Shown: positions 26,444-34,637 of the stretch, in pieces | Layout of the letters: every line of letters begins with the position of its first letter | How positions within the stretch are numbered: position 1 is the first letter of the stretch | NCBI GenBank assembly: GCA_015478645.1 | Contig: JADMIL010000002.1 | Coordinates: forward strand, 1 to 64,000 | Direction of reading: 5' to 3' | DNA from: Candidatus Binataceae bacterium | GTDB taxonomy: Bacteria; Desulfobacterota; Binatia; Binatales; Binataceae | DNA: 64,000 nucleotides | Translations under genes and position numbers: made by a program | The notes under the pieces: model-generated | Seen by the model: the letters and a program-made list of their open reading frames with translations, nothing else | Databases searched by the model: none | Told to the model about the DNA's origin: nothing

Positions 26444-27253
26444 ATGGGACGTCTCGACGGAAAAATCGCGCTGATAGTTGGCGGTGGCGCCGACGGTCCG
26501 CCCAACGCGGGCGAGCAACTTTCGATCGGCAACGGCCGCGCGACGGCAATCATGTGCGCGCGCGAGGGCGCCGCGGTGATGGTCGCCGACCTCAACCTGG
26601 CGCTGGCCGAGGAGACCGCGGCCGCAATCAGAGCCGCGGGCGGGATCGCCCACGCGATCGCTTGCGACGTGAGCCGGGAAGAGGATTGCCGGCGCGCGGT
26701 CGAGGAGACCGTCGCGCGCTTCGGCGCGATCCATCTGATGGTCAACAACGTCGGTATCGCGATCGGCGGCGCGCTTTTGCGAACCGCCACCGATCAGTTC
26801 GACCGGATGTACACCGTCAACCTGCGCGGGCAGTTCTTGACGATGCGCTACGCGGTGCCCGAGATGATCAAGGCGGGCGGCGGCGCGATCGTCAACGTTT
26901 CGTCGCTGTCGGCGGTGATGGCCGGCGCCGGGATCGCTTACGAAGCGACCAAGGCGGCGCTGCTGGGACTCTCGCGATCGGCCGCGGTGCGTTATGCGCG
27001 CGACCACGTGCGCGTCAACACGATTCTTCCGGGGCTGATCAACTCCTCGATGGTGCGGCGCGAGATCGGCGATCGCGAGGCGCGCGTGGCGCCGCGGATT
27101 CCGCTCGGGCGCCAGGGCACGCCATGGGAGATCGCCACGGCGATCGTCTTTCTGCTCTCCGACGACGCGTCATATATTACCGGCACCGAACTGATCGTCG
27201 ACGGCGGCTTGCGTGCGGGCGAGGGCGTGCGCCGCCGCGACGCGGACCGCTGA
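26444..27253 (+). CDS. Short-chain dehydrogenase/reductase with extended nucleotide-binding loop
   Basis: A 269-aa NAD(P)-dependent SDR. The catalytic Y-x-x-x-K is in AYEATKAAL with Ser in NVSSLSAVMAG; NNVGI matches NAG, and the C-terminal IVDGG is standard. Unusually, TGxxxGxG is replaced by VGGGADGPPNAGEQLSIGNGRA, about 12 residues longer than normal before the conserved GRATA helix; relatives with GGGQ...GNGRA are known. ATG 26444 has GGAGG 8 nt upstream; the 532-aa ORF from 25655 is a shadow of GH15 plus this gene. It is divergent from GH15. Confidence 0.9.
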   Translation: MGRLDGKIALIVGGGADGPPNAGEQLSIGNGRATAIMCAREGAAVMVADLNLALAEETAAAIRAAGGIAHAIACDVSREEDCRRAVEETVARFGAIHLMVNNVGIAIGGALLRTATDQFDRMYTVNLRGQFLTMRYAVPEMIKAGGGAIVNVSSLSAVMAGAGIAYEATKAALLGLSRSAAVRYARDHVRVNTILPGLINSSMVRREIGDREARVAPRIPLGRQGTPWEIATAIVFLLSDDASYITGTELIVDGGLRAGEGVRRRDADR

Positions 27254-27337
27254 GGTATCGGTCGCCTTAACTTCGACCGCGCGGCGGACCGCGCCAAGGC
27301 GCTCGCACAAGCCCGTACGGTGGAGGAAATAGCTCAC

Positions 27338-28108
27338 ATGAAACTGTTTACATTCGCGACCAGTCCTTACGCGCGCAAGGTCCGTATCGTGCTCGATTAT
27401 AAGGGCGCGGCGTATGAGCCGGTCGAGCGCTGCTACTCGCTCGATCGCAAGGAAGACCTGCGCGATGCCTGCGCGCGCGCCGAAGTCCCGGTGCTCACGC
27501 TCGACGACGGCCGCACGATCGCCGACTCGACGATCATCTGCGAGTACCTCGAACAGGTGATTCCGGCGCCGCCGGTCTATCCGCGCGACGCCTATGAGCG
27601 CGCGCGCGTGCGCATGATCGAGGATCTCTGCGATCGCACGTTCGACGCGGTCGGCTTTGGCTACTTCCTGGGCGTGCTGCGCAGCGAAGCGCCCGAGGCG
27701 GCGGCAATCCGCGCGGCGGCGGTCGACGAATGCCGCGCGCTGCTCGAAGTGCTGGAGCGCGAACTCGGCGATCGCGACTATTTCTGCGGCGCGCCGAGCG
27801 TGGCCGACTTCACCGCGATCTGCCATGCACCATTGGCCCGTTCGATGAAGATCGATATGTCGGCGATGCCGCGGCTGCAAGCCTGGATGGAGCGGATGCG
27901 CAAGATTCCCGCGGTCGCCGCCGATCGCGAACGCGCCTCCAAGGCATGGGCCGGGGTGCATAATATCGCGGCCGAGTTCGAGGGCCCCGACGGCCGTATC
28001 CATTGGCGCGACAGCCGCCTGGAATGGCCCGTGCGCAACGGCTTTATCGACCTGGTGGCGCGTGAGTTCCACGCCGGCAAGATGATGTTTCCGCCGCGGG
28101 CCTCCTAG
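27338..28108 (+). CDS. Glutathione S-transferase family protein
   Basis: A 256-aa protein with an N-terminal thioredoxin-like domain (KLFTFATSPYARKVRIVLDYKG, then EVPVLTLDDGRTIADSTIICEYLE, the glutathione gamma-glutamyl site) and an all-helical C-terminal domain ending with an unusually long tail (WPVRNGFIDLVAREFHAGKMMFPPRAS). The catalytic position is Ser or Cys-like SPYARKV (Ser/Tyr). Start ATG 27338 is used because GGAGGA lies 10 nt before it; GTG 27320 is the ORF track start. The putative selenoprotein gene follows 103 nt downstream and a thiol peroxidase after that, making a small redox set. Confidence 0.87.
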   Translation: MKLFTFATSPYARKVRIVLDYKGAAYEPVERCYSLDRKEDLRDACARAEVPVLTLDDGRTIADSTIICEYLEQVIPAPPVYPRDAYERARVRMIEDLCDRTFDAVGFGYFLGVLRSEAPEAAAIRAAAVDECRALLEVLERELGDRDYFCGAPSVADFTAICHAPLARSMKIDMSAMPRLQAWMERMRKIPAVAADRERASKAWAGVHNIAAEFEGPDGRIHWRDSRLEWPVRNGFIDLVAREFHAGKMMFPPRAS

Positions 28109-28211
28109 CCCCGCGGCGCCGCTACCCGCGGAGCGCAATCAGCGCTATAGCTATTAGTGCAGGGCGACGAGCGTTCGACGAACGCCTCGAGGTCGCAGGA
28201 GGCGAGGGACC

Positions 28212-29072
28212 ATGCCGGTCGATTATATTCCGCGCACGCGCGAGCTCTACAACGCATACTCGCCGTACCGATGGGTCGAAAATCACGACACGCCGCCGTG
28301 GACGCCGCTCAAGCAGCCGCTCGCCGAGAGCAAGCTCGCGCTGATCGGATCGGGCGGCGTCCTCTATCGCGATCAGCCGCGCTTCCATCGCGAGGACGCC
28401 AGCTATCGGCGGATTCCGCGTGACGCCGTGCAGGCCGACCTTGGCGTATGGCATTTCGGCTATCGCACGACCGACGCCGAGGCCGATCACAACTGTGTCT
28501 TTCCGCTCACCCCGCTGCGCGAACTCGCGGCCGCCGGCGTGATCGGCGAGTTTGCCGACCCGGCCTACAGCTTCATGGGCGGGGTCTATTCGGCGCGCAA
28601 GGTGCGCGAAGAACTCGCGCCACAGATTGCCGACGAACTCAAGCGCGCGCACGTCGACGTCTTTTTCCTGGTGCCTGCCTGACCCGTATGCCATCAGTCC
28701 GTTGGACTGATCGCACGGGTGGTGGAGGCGGCCGGTATCCCGACGCTGTGCATGACGTCGGCGCTGGATATCACGCGGGCGGTGAATCCGCCGCGCGCGG
28801 TCTTTGTGAATTTCCCGCTCGGCCATCAGACCGGCAAACCGCATCAGCCGGAGCTGCAGCGCAGTATCGTGCGCGACGCGCTCGGCGCGTTCGAGACGAT
28901 CGCGCGGCCGGGCACGATCATTGAGCTGCCGTACGTGTGGGACGCTAACGATCGGCGCTGGGAGGAGACCGACTACACGGCGAATTTTCTGCCGCCGCGC
29001 CCGGTCAAAGAGGACGCCGATACGGTCGAGGCCGAGCGTCGCGCACGCTTCACCGCAAGCGCGGGCAAGTAG
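28212..29072 (+). CDS. Putative selenoprotein: glycine/betaine/sarcosine reductase B-like (GrdB/PrdB-type), Sec at UGA codon 157
   Basis: Read through TGA 28680-28682, the frame continues unbroken for 286 aa. Around the TGA it reads FFLVPA-U-PVCHQSVGLIARVVEAAGIPTLCMTS, giving a U-x-x-C redox motif at residues 157-160; as I recall, homologues carry U or C here in the family annotated as selenoprotein B of glycine/sarcosine/betaine reductase. Downstream DITRAVNPPRAVFVNFPLGHQTGKP is family-like. A SECIS-type hairpin follows the TGA immediately. AGGAGG lies 9 nt before ATG 28212. The ORF track splits it into 28212..28682 and 28719..29072. No grdA, grdC or prdA partner is near, so it likely has another redox role beside GST and Tpx. 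Confidence 0.85.
28683..28719 (+). promoter_or_regulatory. Candidate bacterial SECIS element
   Basis: Directly after the in-frame UGA. The upper stem is a perfect 8 bp (atcagtcc 28693-28700 with ggactgat 28704-28711) with loop GTT; the lower stem is 5 bp (cccgt 28683-28687 with acggg 28715-28719) separated by an asymmetric internal loop. The apical loop starts with G and lies 18 nt after the UGA, inside the range known for bacterial SECIS elements. It is also coding sequence for PVCHQSVGLIARV. Confidence 0.75.
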
Positions 29073-29179
29073 GCTGCGGAAGCAACAGTCGCGATCGCCG
29101 CGGTCGTCGTGATCGCACTTGCCGGCGAGGTCGCCGCGGCGCGGCGGTTTACCCCACGGGACGGAGCGGCTAGAGTCAG

Positions 29180-29217
29180 AGCCCCCCGGGGGGATTCGCC
29201 CGATTTCGTAATCGGAA
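29180..29217. other. Palindrome and hairpin upstream of tpx
   Basis: A 12-bp perfect palindrome (ccccccgggggg, 29180-29191) is followed by a hairpin (gatt..ccgatt-tcgt-aatcgg-aatc, 29191-29217). It lies about 110 nt after the selenoprotein stop and 35 nt before the thiol peroxidase start. It could be a weak transcription stop or a tpx leader structure; there is no T tract. Confidence 0.3.
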
Positions 29218-29251
29218 TCACCTCCGGTTTAATTTTCAAGGAGATATTGCG

Positions 29252-29773
29252 ATGGCGGAAGAACGCAGCGGAGCGGTAACCATGCGCGGCAACCCACTTA
29301 CCCTGGTCGGAGCGGAGCTCAAGGCGGGCGACAAGGCGCCGGGCTTTACGCTAATCGGCAAGGGCCTCAAGCCGGTTACGCTCGACGAGTTCAAGGGCAA
29401 GGTCAAGATCATCTCGACTATTCCGTCAGTCGACACGCCGGTATGTGACGCCGAGACCCGCCGCTTCAATGAAGAGGCGGCCAAGCTGCCGGCCAACGTC
29501 GAGGTGCTGACGGTCTCGATGGATCTGCCGTTTGCGCAGGCGCGCTGGTGCGGCGCGGCGGGGGTCGATAAGGTGACCACGCTGAGCGACTATCGCGGGG
29601 CCAATTTTGGCGCGGCGTACGGCGTGCTGATCAAGGAGTTGTACCTGCTCGCGCGGGTGGTTTTCGTGGTCGACAAGAACGACAAGATTACCTACGCCGA
29701 GTATGTCAAGGAAGTCGCGGAGCAGCCGAATTTCGAGGCCGCGCTAGAGGCGGCGCGCAAGGCGGCGGCCTGA
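29252..29773 (+). CDS. tpx: Thiol peroxidase (Tpx-type peroxiredoxin)
   Basis: A 173-aa atypical 2-Cys peroxiredoxin that reduces hydroperoxides with thioredoxin. The peroxidatic Cys is in SVDTPVCDAETRRF and the resolving Cys in ARWCGAAGV, as in bacterial Tpx, and the N-terminal MRGNPLTLVGAELKAGDKAPGF is family-like. ATG 29252 is firm, with AAGGAGAT 8 nt upstream. It lies 179 nt behind the putative selenoprotein gene and 75 nt before bluB on the same strand. Confidence 0.95.
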   Translation: MAEERSGAVTMRGNPLTLVGAELKAGDKAPGFTLIGKGLKPVTLDEFKGKVKIISTIPSVDTPVCDAETRRFNEEAAKLPANVEVLTVSMDLPFAQARWCGAAGVDKVTTLSDYRGANFGAAYGVLIKELYLLARVVFVVDKNDKITYAEYVKEVAEQPNFEAALEAARKAAA

Positions 29774-29848
29774 ATCAACGGAGCGCGGTGCACGCTGGTG
29801 CGCATCGCGCCGCGCGCCGCGCCTTTACAATCACGATGCGCCGCTAAG

Positions 29849-30643
29849 ATGTCGTCAGTGTTATCCGGCAAGCGCGGCGCGCGGCGGCGATACCCGCCCG
29901 ATCGGCACGCCTTTCCGGCCGAGTTGCAGCGCGGTCTGTACGAAGCGATCTTCCGCCGGCGCGATATCCGCGAGTTCAAGCCCGATCCGGTGCCCGACGA
30001 TGTGCTGGCGCGGATTATCGTCGCGGCGCATCATGCGGCGAGCGTCGGCTTCACGCAGCCGTGGGACTTTATCGTGGTGCGCGATCTCGAGCGCCGGCGC
30101 GCGGTGCGGCGGGTCTTTGCCGCGGAGCGCGAGAAAAACGCCGCGCAATTCAGCGGCGCGCGCCAGCGCCAATTCCGCTCGCTCAAGCTCGAAGGAATCC
30201 TCGAGGCGCCGCTCAACCTGATCGTCACCTGCGAACCCGAGCGCTTCGGGACCGCCGTGCTCGGCAAGGTCGGCATCCGCGACGTCGAGGTCTACTCGAC
30301 CTGCCTCGCGGTCGGTAACCTGTGGCTCGCGGCGCGCGCCGAGGGCCTCGGCGTGGGCTGGGTGAGTATCGTGCGCAACGCCGACCTACGGGCGATTTTC
30401 GCGATTCCGCGCCGCGTGATCCCGGTCGCCTATCTGTGCCTCGGTTACGTCGAGGGATTCCCGGCGCAGCCGTTGCTCGAAAGCGCGCAATGGGCCGAGC
30501 GGCTGCCGCCGCGCTCGCTGCTGCATTTCGATTCATGGGATGGCCAGGCGTCCGGCGCGAGCGCCGGGCTCGCCGACCTGGTGCAGAGCGCCGCCATCTG
30601 GCGCGGTATCATTCCCGCGACCGCCGCCGACGACCTCGAGTGA
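29849..30643 (+). CDS. bluB: 5,6-Dimethylbenzimidazole synthase BluB
   Basis: A nitroreductase-fold enzyme that fragments FMNH2 with oxygen to give 5,6-dimethylbenzimidazole (DMB), the lower ligand of cobalamin; it therefore requires aerobic conditions. The signature is clear: AIFRRRDIREFKPDPVPDDVLARII, HHAASVGFTQPWDFIVVRD, and LWLAARAEGLGVGWVSI. 264 aa, with a longer C-terminal tail than usual. ATG 29849 is chosen over GTG 29798 because the extra residues do not match the family, though its ribosome site is weak. The stop overlaps the next start (cbiZ) by GTGA, so they are translationally coupled in a cobamide operon. Confidence 0.92.
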   Translation: MSSVLSGKRGARRRYPPDRHAFPAELQRGLYEAIFRRRDIREFKPDPVPDDVLARIIVAAHHAASVGFTQPWDFIVVRDLERRRAVRRVFAAEREKNAAQFSGARQRQFRSLKLEGILEAPLNLIVTCEPERFGTAVLGKVGIRDVEVYSTCLAVGNLWLAARAEGLGVGWVSIVRNADLRAIFAIPRRVIPVAYLCLGYVEGFPAQPLLESAQWAERLPPRSLLHFDSWDGQASGASAGLADLVQSAAIWRGIIPATAADDLE

Positions 30644-31455
30644 TCGCGCGCCACGTGCCGCCATTCAAGAGCCGCGCCGGGCGGGCGCGCGCCGGCCGCT
30701 GCGGGCCGTGGCGCTGGACGATCGCCGATCGCACCTTGGCGGTCTGGCTGCCGGCGCCGTATCTGGCGCTGGGGTGGGCGCCGCTGGGTGGTGGCCTCGG
30801 GCCAGCCGATCTCATCGTGAACCATCAGATTGAAATGGGCGATCGCGCGGCAACCGAAGCGCCCGGCGCATATTTGTGGCGGGTGGTGGGCGAACTCGAG
30901 CGCCATGAAGGCGCAGCCAAGTTGCAACATGAGGCGAACGGTCCACATCGCGCAATTGGCGCGCGCGACGCGGATGGTGCGCGGCGCGCCGTCGCGATGA
31001 TGACCGGAGCGGAGATCGCGCGGGCAGGGGTCGCGGCGATGCGTCGCGGCGGACTGATCGCCGCCGCCTGGTGTACCGCCGGATGCTCCAACGCGCTGCG
31101 CGCCGGCGATCGCGCGACGGCCGGCGCGCCGGCGGTCGGCACAATTAATCTAATCGTCACGATCAACCGGCCACTGAACGGCGCCGCGATGGCCGAGGCG
31201 ATCCAGATCGCGACCGAGGCGCGCGTGATCGCCGTGCAGGCGGCGGGAGTGGTCAGCGTAGTCTCCGGAAAGCCGGCCACCGGCACCGGCACCGATTGCA
31301 TCACGATGGCGGCGCCGGCGCCCGATCGCGAGAACCGCGACGGCACGATCGTTTACTGCGGCAAGCATACCGTGGCGGGCGAACTGATCGCGCGCGCCGT
31401 GATGCGCAGTTGCGCGATCGCATTGCGGCGCGCCGCACGCCCGGGCGCGCTATGA
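30640..31455 (+). CDS. cbiZ: Adenosylcobinamide amidohydrolase CbiZ
   Basis: A 271-aa CbiZ-type amidohydrolase that cuts the aminopropanol arm from adenosylcobinamide or pseudocobalamin to give adenosylcobyric acid, allowing cobamide salvage and remodelling. Family features are AAWCTAGCSNALRAGD, VGTINLIVTINRPLN, the GTGTDCITMAAP segment and YCGKHTVAGELIARAV. The start is GTG 30640, which overlaps the bluB stop by 4 nt (GTGA); the ORF track start at 30322 lies inside bluB. It overlaps cbiB by ATGA at the other end. Its product is the substrate of CbiB, next in the operon. Confidence 0.9.
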   Translation: MIARHVPPFKSRAGRARAGRCGPWRWTIADRTLAVWLPAPYLALGWAPLGGGLGPADLIVNHQIEMGDRAATEAPGAYLWRVVGELERHEGAAKLQHEANGPHRAIGARDADGARRAVAMMTGAEIARAGVAAMRRGGLIAAAWCTAGCSNALRAGDRATAGAPAVGTINLIVTINRPLNGAAMAEAIQIATEARVIAVQAAGVVSVVSGKPATGTGTDCITMAAPAPDRENRDGTIVYCGKHTVAGELIARAVMRSCAIALRRAARPGAL

Positions 31456-32423
31456 GCTATGCGTTTCATCTGTCGGCGCCGATGATTGTCGCCGCGCTGG
31501 CGTGCGACGTGGCGATCGGCGATCCGGCCTGGATACCGCATCCGGTGCGCCTGATCGGTGCGGCGATTGCTTTGGGCGAGCGCCGGCTGCATTGCGGCGA
31601 CGCGCGCGCTGACTATCTGCGGGGCGCGCTGTTGGCGCTCGCGGTGATCGCGATCGCGTCAGTGGCCGCGTGGGCGTTGATCGATGCGGCGGGTTTGATC
31701 GGCGATGCGGCCGGCGCGGTCGCCGCGATCGCGATCGCGGCGACCACGCTCGCGCTGCGCGGACTCGACGACGCGGCGGCGGAGGTTCAGCGCGCGCTCG
31801 GCGGCAACGACGCGGCGCGGGCGCGGCGCGCTCTGCCGGCGCTGGCCGGGCGCGATCCGCAGTCGCTCGATCGCGCCGGGATGATTCGCGCGGTGGTTGA
31901 ATCGGTCGCCGAAAACAGTTCCGACGCAGTGATCGCGCCGCTTATGTGGCTGTTCGTGGGCGGACCGGCCGCGGCGATCGCCTACAAGGCGATCAATACG
32001 CTGGATTCGATGATCGGCTATCGCGACTCGCGTTATCTATATTTTGGCCGCGCCGCCGCACGGATCGACGACGCGGCGAACTACCTGCCGGCGCGGCTCA
32101 CCGCACTCTGCCTGATCGTCGCGGCGCAATTCACGGCGCGGCGCGGCGCGCCGGCGTGGGCGGTATGCCGCGCCGACGCACGGCGGCATTCGAGCCCCAA
32201 CGCCGGCTATCCGGAGGCCGCGATGGCCGGAGCGCTCGATCTGCGCCTCGGTGGCGATGCGGTTTACGGCGGCGTGAATGAAGCGCGCGCGACCCTGGGC
32301 GGTTCCGTGCGCACGCCAGCGATTGCCGATATTGCGGCGGCGCGCCAATTGATGTGGTGGGCGACGGGCGCGGCCGTGATTCTGGCGGCGATCACGCGGA
32401 CGATCATTTTGCGGCTGGCGTGA
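31452..32423 (+). CDS. cbiB: Adenosylcobinamide-phosphate synthase CbiB (CobD)
   Basis: A 323-aa multi-pass membrane enzyme that joins aminopropanol phosphate to adenosylcobyric acid. It carries DVAIGDPAWIPHPVRLIG at the N terminus, MIRAVVESVAENSSDAVIAPLMWLFVGGP, AYKAINTLDSMIGYRDSRYLYFGRAAARIDDAANYLPAR, and the NAGYPEAAMAGAL segment near the C terminus. ATG 31452 overlaps the cbiZ stop (ATGA), so the longer 31296 frame is not used. It reverses the CbiZ cut with a chosen side arm, as expected in remodelling. Confidence 0.94.
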   Translation: MSYAFHLSAPMIVAALACDVAIGDPAWIPHPVRLIGAAIALGERRLHCGDARADYLRGALLALAVIAIASVAAWALIDAAGLIGDAAGAVAAIAIAATTLALRGLDDAAAEVQRALGGNDAARARRALPALAGRDPQSLDRAGMIRAVVESVAENSSDAVIAPLMWLFVGGPAAAIAYKAINTLDSMIGYRDSRYLYFGRAAARIDDAANYLPARLTALCLIVAAQFTARRGAPAWAVCRADARRHSSPNAGYPEAAMAGALDLRLGGDAVYGGVNEARATLGGSVRTPAIADIAAARQLMWWATGAAVILAAITRTIILRLA

Positions 32424-32463
32424 TGAGTTGGCGTGGCGGAATTTTCTTTGACGGAGAAATCGG

Positions 32464-33576
32464 GTGAGTTCCGCGAAGGTCGATCGACTCGAACGCTTCC
32501 CGCTGATCGCGCGCGATCGCACGCATGGCGGTGCGGCGGCCACCGGCGCAATCGACTTCAGCGTGAGCGTCAATCCGCTCGGGCCGCCGCCGGCCGCGAT
32601 CGCGGAATTCCATCGCGCGGCCGAGGCGATCGCGCGCTACCCCAACCCCTATCCCGACGCGCTCGCCGCACGGATCGCGGATTGGGCCGGCGTCGCGCCC
32701 GATCGGATCCTGGTTGGCAACGGCTCGACCCATCTCATCTATCTGCTCGCCCGGACCTTCAACTGGCGCCGGCCGATGATCGTCACCCCGACCTTCAGCG
32801 AAATTGCCAACGCGCTGATCGCGGCTGGCGCGGCGCCGCGCGTGATCGCGCTGGATCGCGAGCGCGATTTCGCGCTGTCCTTCGATCGGATCGCACAGGC
32901 GCTGGAGTGCGGTGCGGACGCGATATTCCTTGGCCGTCCGAACAGTCCCACCGGCTCGCTGATCGGCCTCGCCGAGGCCCGCGCGATCGCCGACGCATGC
33001 GCGCGCCATCGCGCGGCCTGCGTGTTCGACGAAGCGTTTATCGATTTCGCCGCGGGCGCGCGTTCGGCAATCGAGCTGATCGACGCGGCGCGTGGCCCGA
33101 TCGTGCTGCGATCGCTGACCAAGATATTCGCGCTTGCGGGTTTGCGTCTGGGCTATGTCGCTGCGGCGCCAGCGACCATCGCGCGGCTGCGCGCGGGGCT
33201 CGAGCCGTGGGCGGTCAACGCGATTGCCGAGCGCGTCGGGCTTGCCTGCCTGGACGATGCGCACGGCTACCTGTCGCGCACGCATGAACTGGTCGCCCGC
33301 GAGCGTGAGCGGATCGGCGCGGCGCTCGCGGAGCATCCGGACTTGCGCGTCTATCCCTCGGCTGCCAACTTCCTGATGGTCGAAGTGCGCGGCGTACGCG
33401 GCGTGGCGACGGACGGCCTGGGCCGTTTCATGCTCGCGCACGGATTGATCCTGCGCGACTTGAGCGCGCTGCCCGGGTGCGGTGCCGGAATGTACCGGAT
33501 CGGAATCCGCACGCCGGACGACAACCACCGCCTGATCCATGCGGCGCGCGAGTTCTTCGGAGAAGATCGCCGATGA
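32464..33576 (+). CDS. cobC: L-threonine-phosphate decarboxylase / CobC-type PLP enzyme
   Basis: A 370-aa fold-type I aminotransferase-like enzyme. It starts with the THGG motif usual for CobC/CobD and has IDFSVSVNPLGPP, GNGSTHLIYLLAR, FLGRPNSPTG, FDEAFIDF and the PLP lysine in LRSLTKIFALAGLRLGY. Similarity to histidinol-phosphate aminotransferase is expected; context between cbiB and cobT supports the cobalamin role of making aminopropanol phosphate for CbiB. GTG 32464 has GGAGA upstream. It overlaps cobT by ATGA. Confidence 0.9.
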   Translation: MSSAKVDRLERFPLIARDRTHGGAAATGAIDFSVSVNPLGPPPAAIAEFHRAAEAIARYPNPYPDALAARIADWAGVAPDRILVGNGSTHLIYLLARTFNWRRPMIVTPTFSEIANALIAAGAAPRVIALDRERDFALSFDRIAQALECGADAIFLGRPNSPTGSLIGLAEARAIADACARHRAACVFDEAFIDFAAGARSAIELIDAARGPIVLRSLTKIFALAGLRLGYVAAAPATIARLRAGLEPWAVNAIAERVGLACLDDAHGYLSRTHELVARERERIGAALAEHPDLRVYPSAANFLMVEVRGVRGVATDGLGRFMLAHGLILRDLSALPGCGAGMYRIGIRTPDDNHRLIHAAREFFGEDRR

Positions 33577-34637
33577 GTCTGCTCGACGACACGATCGCAT
33601 CGATTGAGGCGCCCGACGCCGAGGCGGCGCGCGGCGCCGGTGCGCGGCTCGACGCCCTGACCAAACCGCCCGGCAGCCTGGGCTATCTTGAGGAGATCGT
33701 GCGGCGCTACGCCGCGATTCGCCACGACCCCGCGGCCCTCGCCGGGCGCGGCATGATCACGTTGTTTGCCGGCGACCACGGAATCGCGGCGGCCGGCGTG
33801 AGCGCCTATCCGCAGGCGGTGACGGTCGAGATGCTGCGCAATATCGGCGCGGGTGGCGCGGCGATCAGCGTGCTCGCGCGGCGCCTGGGCTTCGACCTGA
33901 TCGTGACCGACGTGGGCGTGGCGACCGACACCAGCGCGGCGCCGATGACCGGCGTGCGCTATCGCCGGATGGGCGCCGGCACGCGCAACTTCCTCGAGGG
34001 TCCCGCGATGTCGCTCGGGCAGGCGCGGAGCGCGATCGAAGTTGGAATCGAGACCGCGCGCGAGGCGCGTGCCAACGGCGCGACGCTGATCGGCATCGGC
34101 GAGATGGGGATCGCCAACAGCACGCCGGCGGCGGCGATCCTGGCGGCGCTGAGCGAGGTTGCGCCGGCGCGGCTGGCGGGCCGCGGCACCGGCATTGACG
34201 ATCGCGGGCTCGGACGCAAGATCGCGGCGATCGAAGCGGGGCTCAAAATCCATCGCGCGAGTTTTGGCGACGGGGTGAGCCTGCTGGCGGCGATCGGCGG
34301 ATTTGAAATCGCCGCGATGACCGGCGTATGCCTGGGCGCGGCGGCGGTGCGGGTGCCGGTGGTGGTCGATGGCTTTATCGCGACGGCCGCGGCTGCGGCG
34401 GCCGAAAAGTTGCGTCCCGGCCTGCGCGAGCAGATGTTTTTTGCTCATCGATCGGCCGAGGGCGGCCATGCGCTGGCGCTCGAGGCGCTCGGCGCGCGCG
34501 CGATCCTCGATCTCGGGATGCGGCTGGGTGAGGGCAGCGGCGCGGCGATCGCGATGAGCGTGATTCAGGCGGCGCTGGCGCTGTTTCATGAGATGGCGAC
34601 GTTTGCGAGCGCCGGCGTCTCCAGGAAGATCGAGTGA
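33573..34637 (+). CDS. cobT: Nicotinate-nucleotide:dimethylbenzimidazole phosphoribosyltransferase CobT
   Basis: A 354-aa enzyme that activates DMB from BluB into alpha-ribazole phosphate. Markers are LDALTKPPGSLGYLEEI, FAGDHGIAAAGVSAYPQ, IGIGEMGIANSTPAAA and the catalytic Glu region DLGMRLGEGSGAA near the C terminus. ATG 33573 overlaps the cobC stop; ORF track start 33477 is inside cobC. It overlaps cobS by GTGA. Confidence 0.96.
   Translation: MSLLDDTIASIEAPDAEAARGAGARLDALTKPPGSLGYLEEIVRRYAAIRHDPAALAGRGMITLFAGDHGIAAAGVSAYPQAVTVEMLRNIGAGGAAISVLARRLGFDLIVTDVGVATDTSAAPMTGVRYRRMGAGTRNFLEGPAMSLGQARSAIEVGIETAREARANGATLIGIGEMGIANSTPAAAILAALSEVAPARLAGRGTGIDDRGLGRKIAAIEAGLKIHRASFGDGVSLLAAIGGFEIAAMTGVCLGAAAVRVPVVVDGFIATAAAAAAEKLRPGLREQMFFAHRSAEGGHALALEALGARAILDLGMRLGEGSGAAIAMSVIQAALALFHEMATFASAGVSRKIE

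Noticed and set aside
28448-28924. 158-aa ORF across the selenoprotein TGA
   Set aside because: Different frame, Arg-rich composition; the in-frame read-through is family-like and this one is not.
29180-29191. Perfect 12-bp palindrome ccccccgggggg as an operator
   Set aside because: Simple C/G run; no regulator or second copy seen, so kept only as a low-confidence structural feature.
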